55,423 nucleotides of DNA from Acidobacteriota bacterium (GTDB lineage Bacteria; Acidobacteriota; Terriglobia; Terriglobales; Acidobacteriaceae): assembly GCA_021792795.1 (NCBI GenBank), contig JAJYUB010000024.1, positions 1 through 55,423 on the forward strand, read 5' to 3'. Shown in pieces: positions 32,011 through 41,443 of the stretch. How positions within the stretch are numbered: the first letter of the stretch is position 1; the number at the start of each line of letters is the position of its first letter. The notes beneath the pieces were generated by a model. That model had not been told where the DNA came from and made no database searches. It worked only from the letters and a program-made list of their open reading frames with translations. Position numbers and translations under genes: made by a program.

Positions 32011-33084
32011 TTGCGACGCCTGATTCCGGCTTGCTGTTTGTTGTTGGCGGTATTTGCGGCGCATGCCCTTTCAGGTCTCTCAGGCCCCGCGAACGAGTTG
32101 CCGGACGCTCCATTGCCGCAGAGCGCGACTGCGAGTCCTCAGACGGATTCCAACTCTTCCAGCATTGTGGGCACGGTCGAAGACCTGCACGGGGCGCCGA
32201 TTGCCGGCGTGGGGGTGACGGCTGTGGGTCAGGGCGACGCTGAGGAGCACACGGCGACGGCGGACGAGAAAGGTAACTTCACCATCTCCGGGCTTTCGCC
32301 GGGCAGTTATGCGGTGTCGATCGCCTTGCCGGGGCGATCGCCGCAGCCGGCGACCGAGGTGACGTTGGGGGCGCGCGAGGAACGCGAACTGCCGATGCTG
32401 ACATCGCGGAATCCGCAATCGAACACGACGGTCCATGTGAACGCCGACATCAACCAAGTGGCGACGGCGCAGGTAAAGATTGAAGAAAAGCAGCGCGTGC
32501 TGGGCGTCTTCCCGAACTTTTATACCAGCTACATCTGGGATTCCGCGCCACTGACGCCGAAGCTGAAGTTCGAATTGGCGCTGCGAGCGGAAATCGATCC
32601 GATTGAATTTGCGACGGATGCCGGAGTGGCCGGGGTCGAGCAGTGGCACAATACATTTCCCGGGTATGGCGGCGGCTGGCAGGGATATGGGAAGCGATTT
32701 GGATCGGCGTATGCGGACTCCGCGATCGGCGCGTTGCTGGGGCGGGCGCTACTGCCGACAATTTTCCATCAGGACCCGCGCTACTTTTACCGCGGCACGG
32801 GGAGTACCCGCTCGCGGGTGCTGTACGCGCTGGCGCAGACGTTTGTCACGCGGGGAGACGACGGCGAAACGCAGCCGAATTACTCCCAAGTGATGGGGAA
32901 CTTTATGACGGCTGGGATTTCGAATGTGTATCGCGCTCCCAGCGACCGAACCTTCAGTCTGACGATGCGGGATGCGTTGATTGTGACGGCGGGCAACGCG
33001 GTTGGAAATGTGCTGCGCGAATTTATTTCGCGCCCATTCACGACGAATGTGCCGAACTTTGCGACCGGCAAAGGGTCGAAATAA
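32011..33084 (+). CDS. LPDAP-family secreted protein B with carboxypeptidase-regulatory-like domain
   Basis: A 357-residue exported protein. After a signal peptide and NELPDAPLPQ it has a CarboxypepD_reg-like beta-sandwich (about 50-130: SIVGTVEDLHGAPIAGVGVT...GNFTISGLSPGSYAV), which the flanking paralogues lack. It then has the shared family domain: LPTIFHQDPRYFYRGTGS, QPNYSQVMGNF and NVLREFISRPF. The start is TTG at 32011 with AAGGAG six bases upstream. The added domain is the one used at the N-terminus of the TonB-dependent receptor at 47764, suggesting a shared surface environment. Confidence 0.74.
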   Translation: MRRLIPACCLLLAVFAAHALSGLSGPANELPDAPLPQSATASPQTDSNSSSIVGTVEDLHGAPIAGVGVTAVGQGDAEEHTATADEKGNFTISGLSPGSYAVSIALPGRSPQPATEVTLGAREERELPMLTSRNPQSNTTVHVNADINQVATAQVKIEEKQRVLGVFPNFYTSYIWDSAPLTPKLKFELALRAEIDPIEFATDAGVAGVEQWHNTFPGYGGGWQGYGKRFGSAYADSAIGALLGRALLPTIFHQDPRYFYRGTGSTRSRVLYALAQTFVTRGDDGETQPNYSQVMGNFMTAGISNVYRAPSDRTFSLTMRDALIVTAGNAVGNVLREFISRPFTTNVPNFATGKGSK

Positions 33085-33338
33085 ATGCCGGTTTCCGAGG
33101 CGATTGCCGGACCGAGCACTGGCGCGCATGTCCGCCTCATCCCTAAGGCCTGACGGCGCGATGACGGTTGCGGCATCCGCAGAATTTCGGCCACGCAACG
33201 TTTTTTCTCCTGACATGGTCTATCGTAAGGACACGCAATACTTTCGCTCATCTGTACCTGGTCGTCGCGATGGAGGCAGTTCGACAACCTCGTCCTGCGC
33301 TCAATTTTGCTGCACGTCGAAGCATCTCGGACAAAGGA

Positions 33339-34415
33339 ATGCTAGGGAGAATACTGGCGGCCCACAGTGTAGTTGTGCTGGCGTTGACGATGCCGCCGGG
33401 AATACTGGCGCAGTTGCCCGATGCGCCCTCCGCGACGCGGGCGGCGCAGCGGGCGGAACAGCCGACGGCGGCGCATTCGGGCGAGGACGATGCCGCAAGC
33501 CAGAATGGTTTGCAACGTGAGTGGGCCGTGCGGGCTGCGGCATTGCCTTCCGCGCCAGCGGAAGGGCCGGCGACGGGGGTCTCCAGTTCCGCGGCGGGGC
33601 CACAGCAGATCGCCGTCCTGGAGGATGCGCGCGAAGGACAACAATCCTTCGCTCCCTCGCCACAGCGCAGGTTCACGCCCACTCTTTCCTCCAGCACGGC
33701 GTATCTGGGAGCGATTCCCGGCGCAGCGCCAGCGTTGCACAATACGTGCCCTGTGGACGCCTGTCCTGTAAGCCCGATGGACATGTGTTGCGGGCATATT
33801 TCATCTCCATTTGCGCAATATTTGAAGTGGCCCGATGTGGTCCCGCTGACGGCGCGCGACAATTTTCGGTCGGCGGTAAAAGGCATCATCGATCCGTTCA
33901 ACCTGATGACGATCGCCGGCGATGCGGCCATCGGGATCGGGTCGGACGCTCACACGCCGTATGGGCCGGGCATGCGCGGCTTCGCGAAGTATTCTGGCGT
34001 GAGTTTGACCGAGGACATGACGGGCGAATTTTTCGGGACATTTTTGGTCCCGTCTTTCATGCACCAGGACCCGCATTATCATCGGGAACCGTTCATGCCG
34101 ATCCGGCACAGGGTTCTGCATTCCATTGTCCAGATTGCCTGGACGCAGAGCTATACCGGGAAGCCGATGTTCAACTACGCCAACTTTGTGGGCGGAATTG
34201 CGACGGCGGTGGTGAGCAATACGTTCGTGCCCGGGCCCGACCGGCAGGGATTCTCAAGTACTGCCGGGCGACTGGCGCTTGCGTTCGCGATCAGTCCTTC
34301 CGGCAACTTGATTGAGGAATTTGTGCCCGACCTGGCCAGCCGTATCAATCTGCACGTTGTGATCTTCCAGCGCATCCTGAATTCGGTCACGCTGGAGGAA
34401 AGCGGGGTGCAATAG
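33339..34415 (+). CDS. LPDAP-family secreted protein C
   Basis: A 358-residue exported protein. The ATG at 33339 starts a canonical signal peptide (LAAHSVVVLALTMPPGILA) followed directly by QLPDAPSATR. Upstream in-frame starts (33168, 33270) would bury the signal. A long Ala/Pro/Gly-rich region follows, with two Cys-containing turns (NTCPVDACPVSPMDMCCGH), then the family domain: VPSFMHQDPHYHREP, MFNYANFVGGIA and NLIEEFVPDLA. The Cys cluster is absent from A and B. Function unknown. Confidence 0.7.
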   Translation: MLGRILAAHSVVVLALTMPPGILAQLPDAPSATRAAQRAEQPTAAHSGEDDAASQNGLQREWAVRAAALPSAPAEGPATGVSSSAAGPQQIAVLEDAREGQQSFAPSPQRRFTPTLSSSTAYLGAIPGAAPALHNTCPVDACPVSPMDMCCGHISSPFAQYLKWPDVVPLTARDNFRSAVKGIIDPFNLMTIAGDAAIGIGSDAHTPYGPGMRGFAKYSGVSLTEDMTGEFFGTFLVPSFMHQDPHYHREPFMPIRHRVLHSIVQIAWTQSYTGKPMFNYANFVGGIATAVVSNTFVPGPDRQGFSSTAGRLALAFAISPSGNLIEEFVPDLASRINLHVVIFQRILNSVTLEESGVQ

Positions 34416-34513
34416 CGGCGGTTTCACCTATGGCCGGAGGAAACGCAGGTTGCCGCACTGCCGCTTCGACTGCGTTCAGGGGCCGAGCGGGATGACATTG
34501 GCCCCAACCCCGC

Positions 34514-35062
34514 TCAAGACTGTTTTTGCCTTGAACGGGATTCCAGGCTTCCCGCCATTTCGGCCAGTTTGGCGATGGTGTTCATGTTACGGGCCGTGCC
34601 ATGTTTCGCCGCCGGAATTTTCAGCTTCGAGTCGCCAATCCCATTGGCATAGTAGACGTAGATTTCCCGCAGCCCGAGGCGAAGCTGCTCGCTGGTCCGG
34701 TTTGCGGCCGTCTGAAGCGCGTCCGCGCTCGGCTTGCGATCCAGAAAATACGCGACCGTCCGGTTGCCCGGCATCCGCGGGAATGGATTTTCTGCCAGGA
34801 CCGCAGCCATTTCCGCCGCGGTGCGCACCAGCACAACAGCAGGCTTGCCCGCGTACGCCGCCAGTTCTGCCTCCAAAGCGACTTTCACCTGGGCTTCGGT
34901 CTTCGCGGATTGAAAAACGACGTTGCCGCTGGCGATGTAGGTTCGAGGCGAAAGAAATCCGGCCGCCTCGCACAGGCGTTGCAACTCGGCCATGGGAAGC
35001 TTGCCGGCGCCGCCGACATTGACGGCGCGCAGCAGCGCGACGTACGCGTTCATCTCTCCCAT
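34514..35062 (-). CDS. DUF1697-family protein
   Basis: A 182-residue cytoplasmic protein of the DUF1697 family, whose function is unknown. The N-terminal pattern YVALLRAVNVGGAGKLPMAE, followed by YIASGNVVFQS, and the C-terminal EIYVYYANGIGDSKL are typical. The start at 35062 or 35053 cannot be separated with confidence. It lies 53 bases behind the sedolisin-type protease on the same strand and may be read from the same transcript, though the functions appear unrelated. Confidence 0.88.
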   Translation of the reverse strand: MGEMNAYVALLRAVNVGGAGKLPMAELQRLCEAAGFLSPRTYIASGNVVFQSAKTEAQVKVALEAELAAYAGKPAVVLVRTAAEMAAVLAENPFPRMPGNRTVAYFLDRKPSADALQTAANRTSEQLRLGLREIYVYYANGIGDSKLKIPAAKHGTARNMNTIAKLAEMAGSLESRSRQKQS

Positions 35063-35115
35063 GCGTCCGCCGGATCTCGGCTTTGTTGCGCTCACAACTA
35101 CAGCCTCGCGCGCGC

Positions 35116-37764
35116 CTACGTTATGGTCAAAACGATCGTCGTCGAGGCTACCGTGCTTCCCGAAGTCCCCGTCACCGTCACCGCATGTGTCACCGGCGTC
35201 CCGCCGCTGCCTCCGCTGCACGCTGTCAGCGCGGTCGCGGCCATCAACCCACCCACCAGCAGCAGCACCGCCATCCAGCGCGATGGGAAGAAGCGCCGTT
35301 TCCGTCCCAGCCCCAGCAGGGCCAGCCCCAGAATCCCCGCAAATGCCAACTGCATCGGCGATCGAGGGCCGACGGGCGAAGGAAACGACCGCATCCGCGC
35401 CGCCGACGTCGCGGAAGAACTGGCGTTCAGCGTCAGCGTCACGGTTTGCGCGGCCCCCGGCGTCAGGCTTACAGACGAATTGGAGAAGCTGCACGTCACT
35501 CCCGCCGGCAGGTTGGAGCAAGTCAAATCCACCGTACCCGTGAACCCTAAGCTGTTTCCCCCCGCTCCACTGGGGCTCAACACCACTGAGGTGGTTGCGG
35601 TACCGCCGGGGGCCACGCTCACCGCAGCCGGCTTCAGCAGCAGACTGAACACGCCATTCACCGCAGTCAGCCTTGGCCACACCGCTGCCAGCGCCGCCGC
35701 ATCCACAGAACCCAGCCCGGTGGCCTGGTCATATCCGGTACCCGCATTGCAGCAAGACATCACGCCATAGCCGTTTGTATTGCCGTTGCAGTTCGGGCTT
35801 CCCGCTACGCAGACCACAGCGTTGCTGCCCGTGGTGACATCATGGAATGCCGCCGGCGTAGACTGTGCCGTCTGATACAGGACCGGATTGGCGTTGCCGA
35901 CGCCGCTGGCGTTTCCCGCTTCCTGGTTCATCAGCGTGACGATGGCGGCCCATTGCGGGGCGGCAATCGAAGTGCCCCCATACAAATAGCCATTGGAGTT
36001 GGCGTCAAAGTAGGGCACCTGGTTCGAACCCACCGGATACACGCAACTGCTCATCCCGGTCAGCGTGCCCGCCGAACTCACTTCCTCCGTGCATAGAACG
36101 TATCCATCGTGATCGGGATCGGCCGCCAGCGAAACGTCCGGCACATCTCGTTTTCCATCGCCGGGAACTCCCGGTCCCACCTGCCAGGAAGGCTTGGTGA
36201 ACAAGGAACTGGCGCCGCCGCCGCTGGCGCTAAGCCCGCCATTGTTAGTCAGCCCTGCGAAGTCCGGCGTGTCGTTCCAGGTCGTTTCAGGGATGTAGCT
36301 GATGGCGGAACCGTTGTCGGCGTTATTGCTGTTGTTCCAGTACTTCGACTGGTCTCCGATGTCCCCGCTGAACGACGTCCCTCCGACCCCGGTGGCGTAC
36401 TGGCTGCTGGCTGGGTAGTCGACCCAAAGGCCGTTGCTGGCGGCAACCACCTGGCCGTTCGAATTGGTCCCGGTATCGCATCCCGCCGAACCGCTGTCGC
36501 CAGAGGCCGCAAGCACCGTTTGCCCCTGCGCATTTGCCTGCTCCAGCACTTTCTCGTAGCTCTGGACGTATGCGCTGCCGCCCTGTTCGCATCCCGCATA
36601 GCTGATGCTGATGACCGGGACGAATTGGGTGTTGTTGACCAGCGGCGTTTGAATCGCATATTTCAGTGAATCGAACACGCTGTAATTTTGGCTGTTCCCA
36701 ACCGTTACAGACAGAATCGTCGCATTTTCCGCGATCGCGCCCGACCACTCGGTATCGATGTCCGCTTCCTCCAGATCGCCAACATACACCGTGGCTGCTC
36801 CCGTGCCCGGCATCAGGACTTGCTGGGGTACATTGGCCGCATTCAGGCCGCTGAGGCTGCGGAAATTGGCAATATCGCTTTCATATTGCGTAATGTCGGT
36901 CTGTTCGGCGACCGCCAGGGTCTGGCCTGTTCCCGTAAAGTTGCCGTTATACAAGCCCGTCACGTCGTAAATGGTCTGGGCATCGGAGGGAGCAATGTAA
37001 TTGGCGATGGCGTTGCTGGGGCACGGAGACTGAGTGGAGTCGCACAGTGTGTACTTCGGGCCCGCCCCGCCGCCGCCGCTGCGCGCCGCTCCATGCACCA
37101 GATGCTTCAGGAACTGCGGCTCCGGGCGAAAGGTATTCAGATGTTCGATGCCCAGCGCCATCCCCGCCAGCGCCCGCGGCAGGCTGATATCGGTGGAGTT
37201 CGCCCAGACTTGTCTTCCGTGGAAAAGATATCGGTGCAATTGCGTCTGGAAGACCGTGCTCACCTGCCCTGCGGTCCCGCTGAAATCGACCCGGTCCGCG
37301 CTGGCCGGAATGGCATTCACGGTGAACCCCTGCGATCGCAGCCATGTGGCCACCTTGGCCAGGTCCTGCTGGCTCACTCCGTAACGGGCGGCGAACTGAC
37401 CCGGCTTCAACCACTGGCGGTACATCGGGGAGCCCTTGGTTTGCTGCTCCTTCAGCAGGTTGGTCAGGTCCGCCTGCTGCGCTGGAGAGAGGCCAAACAC
37501 CAGCGACATGTTCTCGATCGGCGTCGAGGCATTCAGCTGCCCCTGGTCCTGAGCAACAGCCACCAGGGGATGCACTGTCCCCTTCACCACTTGCATCTGC
37601 GAGGAGCGGATCGGCGCTAGAATCCTGTTTTGCACCAGTCCCTGTGCGCTGGCCCAAGGCGCGGCCAGCCCACCCAACAGCAGCGCCGCCATCATTCCCG
37701 ATCCCAAAGGTTTGCCCAAGCGGTGCAGCTTGCCGCCCATGCTTCGACCCTGCGTTGCTCCCAT
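35116..37764 (-). CDS. pro-kumamolisin/sedolisin (S53) protease with Ig-like tail
   Basis: An 882-residue exported acid protease. A signal segment (about 22-40) is followed by a prodomain (about 50-200), then the S53 catalytic domain with Glu333 and Asp337 (GDLEEADIDTEW), oxyanion Asp423 (AASGDSGSAGC) and Ser599 in YLYGGTSIAAPQW. A calcium-site-like region and a C-terminal Ig-like repeat (VSVAPGGTATTSVVLS...CSFSNSSVSL) follow, then a late hydrophobic helix. It would degrade protein outside the cell at low pH. An AGGGA site precedes the ATG. It is divergent from the TauE/SafE gene. Confidence 0.9.
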   Translation of the reverse strand: MGATQGRSMGGKLHRLGKPLGSGMMAALLLGGLAAPWASAQGLVQNRILAPIRSSQMQVVKGTVHPLVAVAQDQGQLNASTPIENMSLVFGLSPAQQADLTNLLKEQQTKGSPMYRQWLKPGQFAARYGVSQQDLAKVATWLRSQGFTVNAIPASADRVDFSGTAGQVSTVFQTQLHRYLFHGRQVWANSTDISLPRALAGMALGIEHLNTFRPEPQFLKHLVHGAARSGGGGAGPKYTLCDSTQSPCPSNAIANYIAPSDAQTIYDVTGLYNGNFTGTGQTLAVAEQTDITQYESDIANFRSLSGLNAANVPQQVLMPGTGAATVYVGDLEEADIDTEWSGAIAENATILSVTVGNSQNYSVFDSLKYAIQTPLVNNTQFVPVISISYAGCEQGGSAYVQSYEKVLEQANAQGQTVLAASGDSGSAGCDTGTNSNGQVVAASNGLWVDYPASSQYATGVGGTSFSGDIGDQSKYWNNSNNADNGSAISYIPETTWNDTPDFAGLTNNGGLSASGGGASSLFTKPSWQVGPGVPGDGKRDVPDVSLAADPDHDGYVLCTEEVSSAGTLTGMSSCVYPVGSNQVPYFDANSNGYLYGGTSIAAPQWAAIVTLMNQEAGNASGVGNANPVLYQTAQSTPAAFHDVTTGSNAVVCVAGSPNCNGNTNGYGVMSCCNAGTGYDQATGLGSVDAAALAAVWPRLTAVNGVFSLLLKPAAVSVAPGGTATTSVVLSPSGAGGNSLGFTGTVDLTCSNLPAGVTCSFSNSSVSLTPGAAQTVTLTLNASSSATSAARMRSFPSPVGPRSPMQLAFAGILGLALLGLGRKRRFFPSRWMAVLLLVGGLMAATALTACSGGSGGTPVTHAVTVTGTSGSTVASTTIVLTIT

Positions 37765-37983
37765 GATCTTTGTCCCTGCAATGAAAAATTTTCTGTCGGA
37801 CGAGCTTGCGGCAAAATACCGAGACCCTTCATAAGTATCTCGCAAAAACGCAAAAGACAATCTTACAGACGCCATAGACAAAGAATAGTCGCGATCTTCG
37901 GGCGTTTCATCGTCGAAAGTTGATAGCATCTTTACTTGGAGCAATTCATCGATCGGCGACCCCAGGACTGGTAACGTTTGCCA

Positions 37984-38817
37984 ATGAATCAATTAGAATT
38001 TTCGTTGTTCACCCTGGGGGGCTCTCTCCTGGCAGGCCTGCTCGGCTCCCTCACCGGTTTGGGCGGCGGAGTGGTGCTTGTCCCCATGCTGGTGCTGCTG
38101 TTTGGGGTCGATATCCATTACGCGATCGGGGCCTCGCTGATCTCCGTGATTGCCACCTCTTCCGGCTCGGCCGCCGCTTACGTCCGGGAAGGCTATTCCA
38201 ACATCCGCATCGGCATGTTCCTGGAGGTCGCCACCACTCTGGGCGCGATCGGCGGGGCCTGGCTGGCAACGCGCACTCCTACGCGCGGGATCGCCATTGT
38301 CTTTGGCTTCGTCCTGCTCTACTCCGTGTATCTTTCTTTTCAGAGACATGACGACGAAGTCGTCGCCCACAATCCATGGTCCGACCGCCTCAAAATGAAC
38401 GGTACGTTCCCCGGCCCTGACGGCAACCTCCAGCAATATTCGGTCAAGCACATTTCCGGCGGTTTCGGTACCATGGTCGGCGCCGGCGTCCTTTCCGGCC
38501 TGCTGGGCATTGGCTCCGGGGCCGTCAAAGTGCTGGCCATGGACCACATCATGCGCATTCCCTTCAAGGTTTCCACCACCACCAGCAACTTCATGATTGG
38601 CGTCACCGCTGCGGCCAGCGCCGGCATCTATCTCCGTCGCGGATACATCGATCCCGCGCTCGCAGCGCCGGTGATGATCGGGGTCCTGATCGGCTCCCTG
38701 ATCGGCGCTCGATTGCTGGTGAAATCCAACGTCAAGTCCTTGCGTCTGGTGTTTTCCGTCGTCATCTTTTTCCTGGCCATCGAAATGATCTACAACGGCT
38801 GGGTGGGAAAGGTCTAA
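37984..38817 (+). CDS. TauE/SafE-family membrane transporter
   Basis: A 277-residue inner-membrane protein with about eight spans in two similar halves. The first half has LTGLGGGVVLVPMLVLLFG, the second GVLSGLLGIGSGAVKVLAM, the family's repeated glycine-rich motif. Members export sulfite, sulfoacetate or similar organic anions. The substrate is unknown here. It is followed three bases later by a DUF1634 gene, a common pairing that supports a shared complex. The ribosome site is weak; the ATG at 37984 is preferred to a TTG two codons upstream. Confidence 0.88.
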   Translation: MNQLEFSLFTLGGSLLAGLLGSLTGLGGGVVLVPMLVLLFGVDIHYAIGASLISVIATSSGSAAAYVREGYSNIRIGMFLEVATTLGAIGGAWLATRTPTRGIAIVFGFVLLYSVYLSFQRHDDEVVAHNPWSDRLKMNGTFPGPDGNLQQYSVKHISGGFGTMVGAGVLSGLLGIGSGAVKVLAMDHIMRIPFKVSTTTSNFMIGVTAAASAGIYLRRGYIDPALAAPVMIGVLIGSLIGARLLVKSNVKSLRLVFSVVIFFLAIEMIYNGWVGKV

Positions 38818-38820
38818 AAT

Positions 38821-39195
38821 ATGCGCCGCCTCAACGACAAGCAAGTGGAAATCTTGATCGGTCATGTCCTGCGGGCGGGCGTGCTCGTGTCCTGTTTCGT
38901 GACCGTCATCGGCCTGGGCCTCCTTCTGATCGACCACGCGACCGCCATTCCCAACTATCACGTCTTCCACTCCGTCAGCGGAAGACTGCGCTCCCTGCAT
39001 CAACTTGTCCCCGACGCCTTCCTCGGCCATCCTACGGCGATCATCCAATTGGGGGTCCTGCTGTTGATTGCCACTCCCGTCGCCCGCGTCGCTTTCCTGG
39101 TCGGCTCTTTTGCCCTGGAGCGAGATCGCATGTATGTCGCCGTCAGCGGATTGGTGCTGGTCATCCTCCTCGTCTCCATCCTCTTCGCCGTCTAG
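38821..39195 (+). CDS. DUF1634 membrane protein
   Basis: A 124-residue protein with three predicted membrane spans (about 15-37, 70-90 and 103-123). The opening VEILIGHVLRAGVLVSC is typical of DUF1634. These small proteins are usually encoded beside TauE/SafE transporters and probably act as accessory subunits. Here the start is three bases after the transporter stop, so translation is coupled. Confidence 0.85.
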   Translation: MRRLNDKQVEILIGHVLRAGVLVSCFVTVIGLGLLLIDHATAIPNYHVFHSVSGRLRSLHQLVPDAFLGHPTAIIQLGVLLLIATPVARVAFLVGSFALERDRMYVAVSGLVLVILLVSILFAV

Positions 39196-39311
39196 CGCCG
39201 ATGCAGCAATCCTGAAGTCCAAAACGAGAGGGGCCCCGATGAGGTCATCGCCGCGCCACGGCCTTCATTCCCTTGCTGCCGCGGACCTGTCCACTGCATT
39301 ACGATAGACAG

Positions 39312-40649
39312 ATGAGCGAACGCAGCCGCGAACTACGGGACCAGATTCTGCAACTCGCGGAACAATATTTTGAAGAGGAGTTTCGCGCGCAACCATTTTT
39401 TCCCGGCCAGTCCGCTGTCCCTGTCGCGGGAAAAATGCTGGATGCGGCCGACCTGCGAAACCTGATCGACGCCTCGCTCGATTGCTGGCTGACCACTGGC
39501 AGGTTCGCGGCCAAGTTTGAGCGCGAGTTTGCGCGCTTCCTCGATGTGCGTGGCGCCACCCTGGTCAACTCCGGATCGTCCGCCAACCTGCTCGCTTTTT
39601 CCGCCCTCACCTCTCCCCGTCTGGGCGAGCGCGCCCTGCGTCCCGGCGACGAGGTCATCACCGTCGCCGCTGGATTTCCCACCACCGTCAATCCCATCGT
39701 CCAAAATCGCTGCGTCCCGGTCTTCATTGACATCACCCTGCCCGATTACCAGGCCGATGTGTTTCAACTGGACGCTGCCTTGAGCGATCGCACGCGCGCC
39801 ATCATGATCGCGCACACTCTGGGCAATCCGTACGATCTGGACGGCGTGGCAAACTTCGCCAAACGACACAATCTGTGGCTGATTGAAGATAGTTGCGACG
39901 CGCTGGGGGCCACCTTCAAAGGCAAAAAAGTCGGCACCTTCGGCGACCTTGCCACCATCAGTTTCTATCCCGCGCATCACATCACCATGGGAGAAGGCGG
40001 GGCGGTCGTCACCAATTCTCCGCTGCTGAAAACCCTGGTCGAGTCGTTTCGCGACTGGGGCCGGGACTGCTGGTGCGAGCCCGGAAAGGACAACACCTGC
40101 GGCAAGCGCTTCGATTGGCAACTCGGCGATCTGCCCTGCGGCTACGACCACAAATACACCTACTCCCACATCGGATACAACCTGAAACTCACGGACATGC
40201 AAGCGGCCATCGGTCTGTCGCAACTCGACAAGCTGCCCGGCTTCATCGCCGCCCGCCGAAAGAATTTTCAGCGTTTGTACGACGGCCTGAAACCGCTGGA
40301 AGATCGTCTGCTATTGCCTGAGAGCACGCCCGGCGCCGAGCCAAGCTGGTTTGGTTTTCCCATCGGCGTGCGGGAGGATGCGCCCTTCGATCGCAACCGC
40401 CTGGTCCGCGAACTGGAATCCCATAAGATCGGCACGCGCCTGCTGTTCGGCGGCAACCTGACCCGCCAGCCCGCCTATAAGGATGTCGATTTTCGCGTCA
40501 TCGGCGACCTGAAAAATTCCGACTTCGTCATGCGCAATGTCTTCTGGATCGGCCTCTATCCCGGCCTGACCGACGAGATGCTGGACTACACTGTCGATAT
40601 CATCCGGGCATTTGCGCAGGCAAACAACTCCGTTCAACCGGCCCGATGA
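39312..40649 (+). CDS. rfbH: CDP-4-keto-6-deoxyglucose 3-dehydrase (E1)
   Basis: A 445-residue DegT/aminotransferase-fold enzyme that removes the C3 hydroxyl of CDP-4-keto-6-deoxyglucose using PMP and a [2Fe-2S] cluster. The usual PLP lysine is replaced by His ([14 protein letters not shown]222/H223), the hallmark of this dehydrase. Cys 195, 253, 255 and 263 ([20 protein letters not shown]) fit the cluster ligands. It is a committed step to CDP-3,6-dideoxyhexoses. The start at 39312 is preferred over 39273. Its stop overlaps the first possible start of rfbF. Confidence 0.93.
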   Translation: MSERSRELRDQILQLAEQYFEEEFRAQPFFPGQSAVPVAGKMLDAADLRNLIDASLDCWLTTGRFAAKFEREFARFLDVRGATLVNSGSSANLLAFSALTSPRLGERALRPGDEVITVAAGFPTTVNPIVQNRCVPVFIDITLPDYQADVFQLDAALSDRTRAIMIAHTLGNPYDLDGVANFAKRHNLWLIEDSCDALGATFKGKKVGTFGDLATISFYPAHHITMGEGGAVVTNSPLLKTLVESFRDWGRDCWCEPGKDNTCGKRFDWQLGDLPCGYDHKYTYSHIGYNLKLTDMQAAIGLSQLDKLPGFIAARRKNFQRLYDGLKPLEDRLLLPESTPGAEPSWFGFPIGVREDAPFDRNRLVRELESHKIGTRLLFGGNLTRQPAYKDVDFRVIGDLKNSDFVMRNVFWIGLYPGLTDEMLDYTVDIIRAFAQANNSVQPAR

Positions 40650-40669
40650 ATGAGGCACCGGAGACACAA

Positions 40670-41443
40670 ATGAAGGCGATCATCCTTGCAGGCGGACTTG
40701 GCAGCCGGTTGGCGGAGGAGACTTCCGCCCGCCCCAAGCCCATGGTGGAAATCGGCGGCCATCCCATCCTGTGGCACATCATGAAGATTTATTCGCACTA
40801 CGGCATCAACGACTTCATCGTTTGCCTGGGCTACAAGGGCTATATGATCAAGGAGTTTTTCGCGAATTATTTTCTTCACTCCGCCGACGTCACCATCGAC
40901 CTGCAGCAAAATAAAATCGAGACCCACAGCGCCGACTGCGAGCCCTGGCGCGTCACCCTGATCGATACCGGCGCCGCCACCATGACCGGCGGACGCCTGA
41001 AACGCGCGCTGGCCTACGTGGAGAAGGACGAAGATTTCTGCTTCACCTATGGCGATGGCCTCGCGAACATCGATCTGGACGAACTGCTGCGTTTCCATCG
41101 CAGCCGCAAGACGCTGGTCACGTTGACGGCGACGCAGTCCGTGGGAAAATTCGGCGCGCTCGAAATCGGCGACGATGCGCAAGTGACTTCGTTCTCAGAA
41201 AAGCCCAAGGGCGACGGGCGCTGGGTGAGCGGCGGCTTCTTTGTTCTCTCCTCGAAAGTCGCTCCTTACATTCAAGGCGATTCCACCATTTGGGAGCGCG
41301 ATCCGCTCGAAACTCTCAGCCGCGAACGGCAGGTGTCCGCATACAAGCATCATGGCTTCTGGCAGCCGATGGACACGCTGCACGACAGGAAATTCCTCGA
41401 AGATCTTTGGGACGCAGGCTCTGCCCCATGGAAGATATGGTGA
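40670..41443 (+). CDS. rfbF: glucose-1-phosphate cytidylyltransferase
   Basis: A 257-residue nucleotidyltransferase that makes CDP-glucose from CTP and glucose-1-phosphate. The N-terminus MKAIILAGGLGSRLAEET and KPMVEIGGHPILWHIMKIY are the catalytic and binding signatures; FTYGDGLANIDL and WVSGGFFVL are further landmarks. The ATG at 40670 has GGAGAC six bases upstream and gives the standard length of 257. An ATG at 40646 overlapping the rfbH stop would add eight residues. The gene overlaps rfbG by 16 bases. Confidence 0.95.
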   Translation: MKAIILAGGLGSRLAEETSARPKPMVEIGGHPILWHIMKIYSHYGINDFIVCLGYKGYMIKEFFANYFLHSADVTIDLQQNKIETHSADCEPWRVTLIDTGAATMTGGRLKRALAYVEKDEDFCFTYGDGLANIDLDELLRFHRSRKTLVTLTATQSVGKFGALEIGDDAQVTSFSEKPKGDGRWVSGGFFVLSSKVAPYIQGDSTIWERDPLETLSRERQVSAYKHHGFWQPMDTLHDRKFLEDLWDAGSAPWKIW

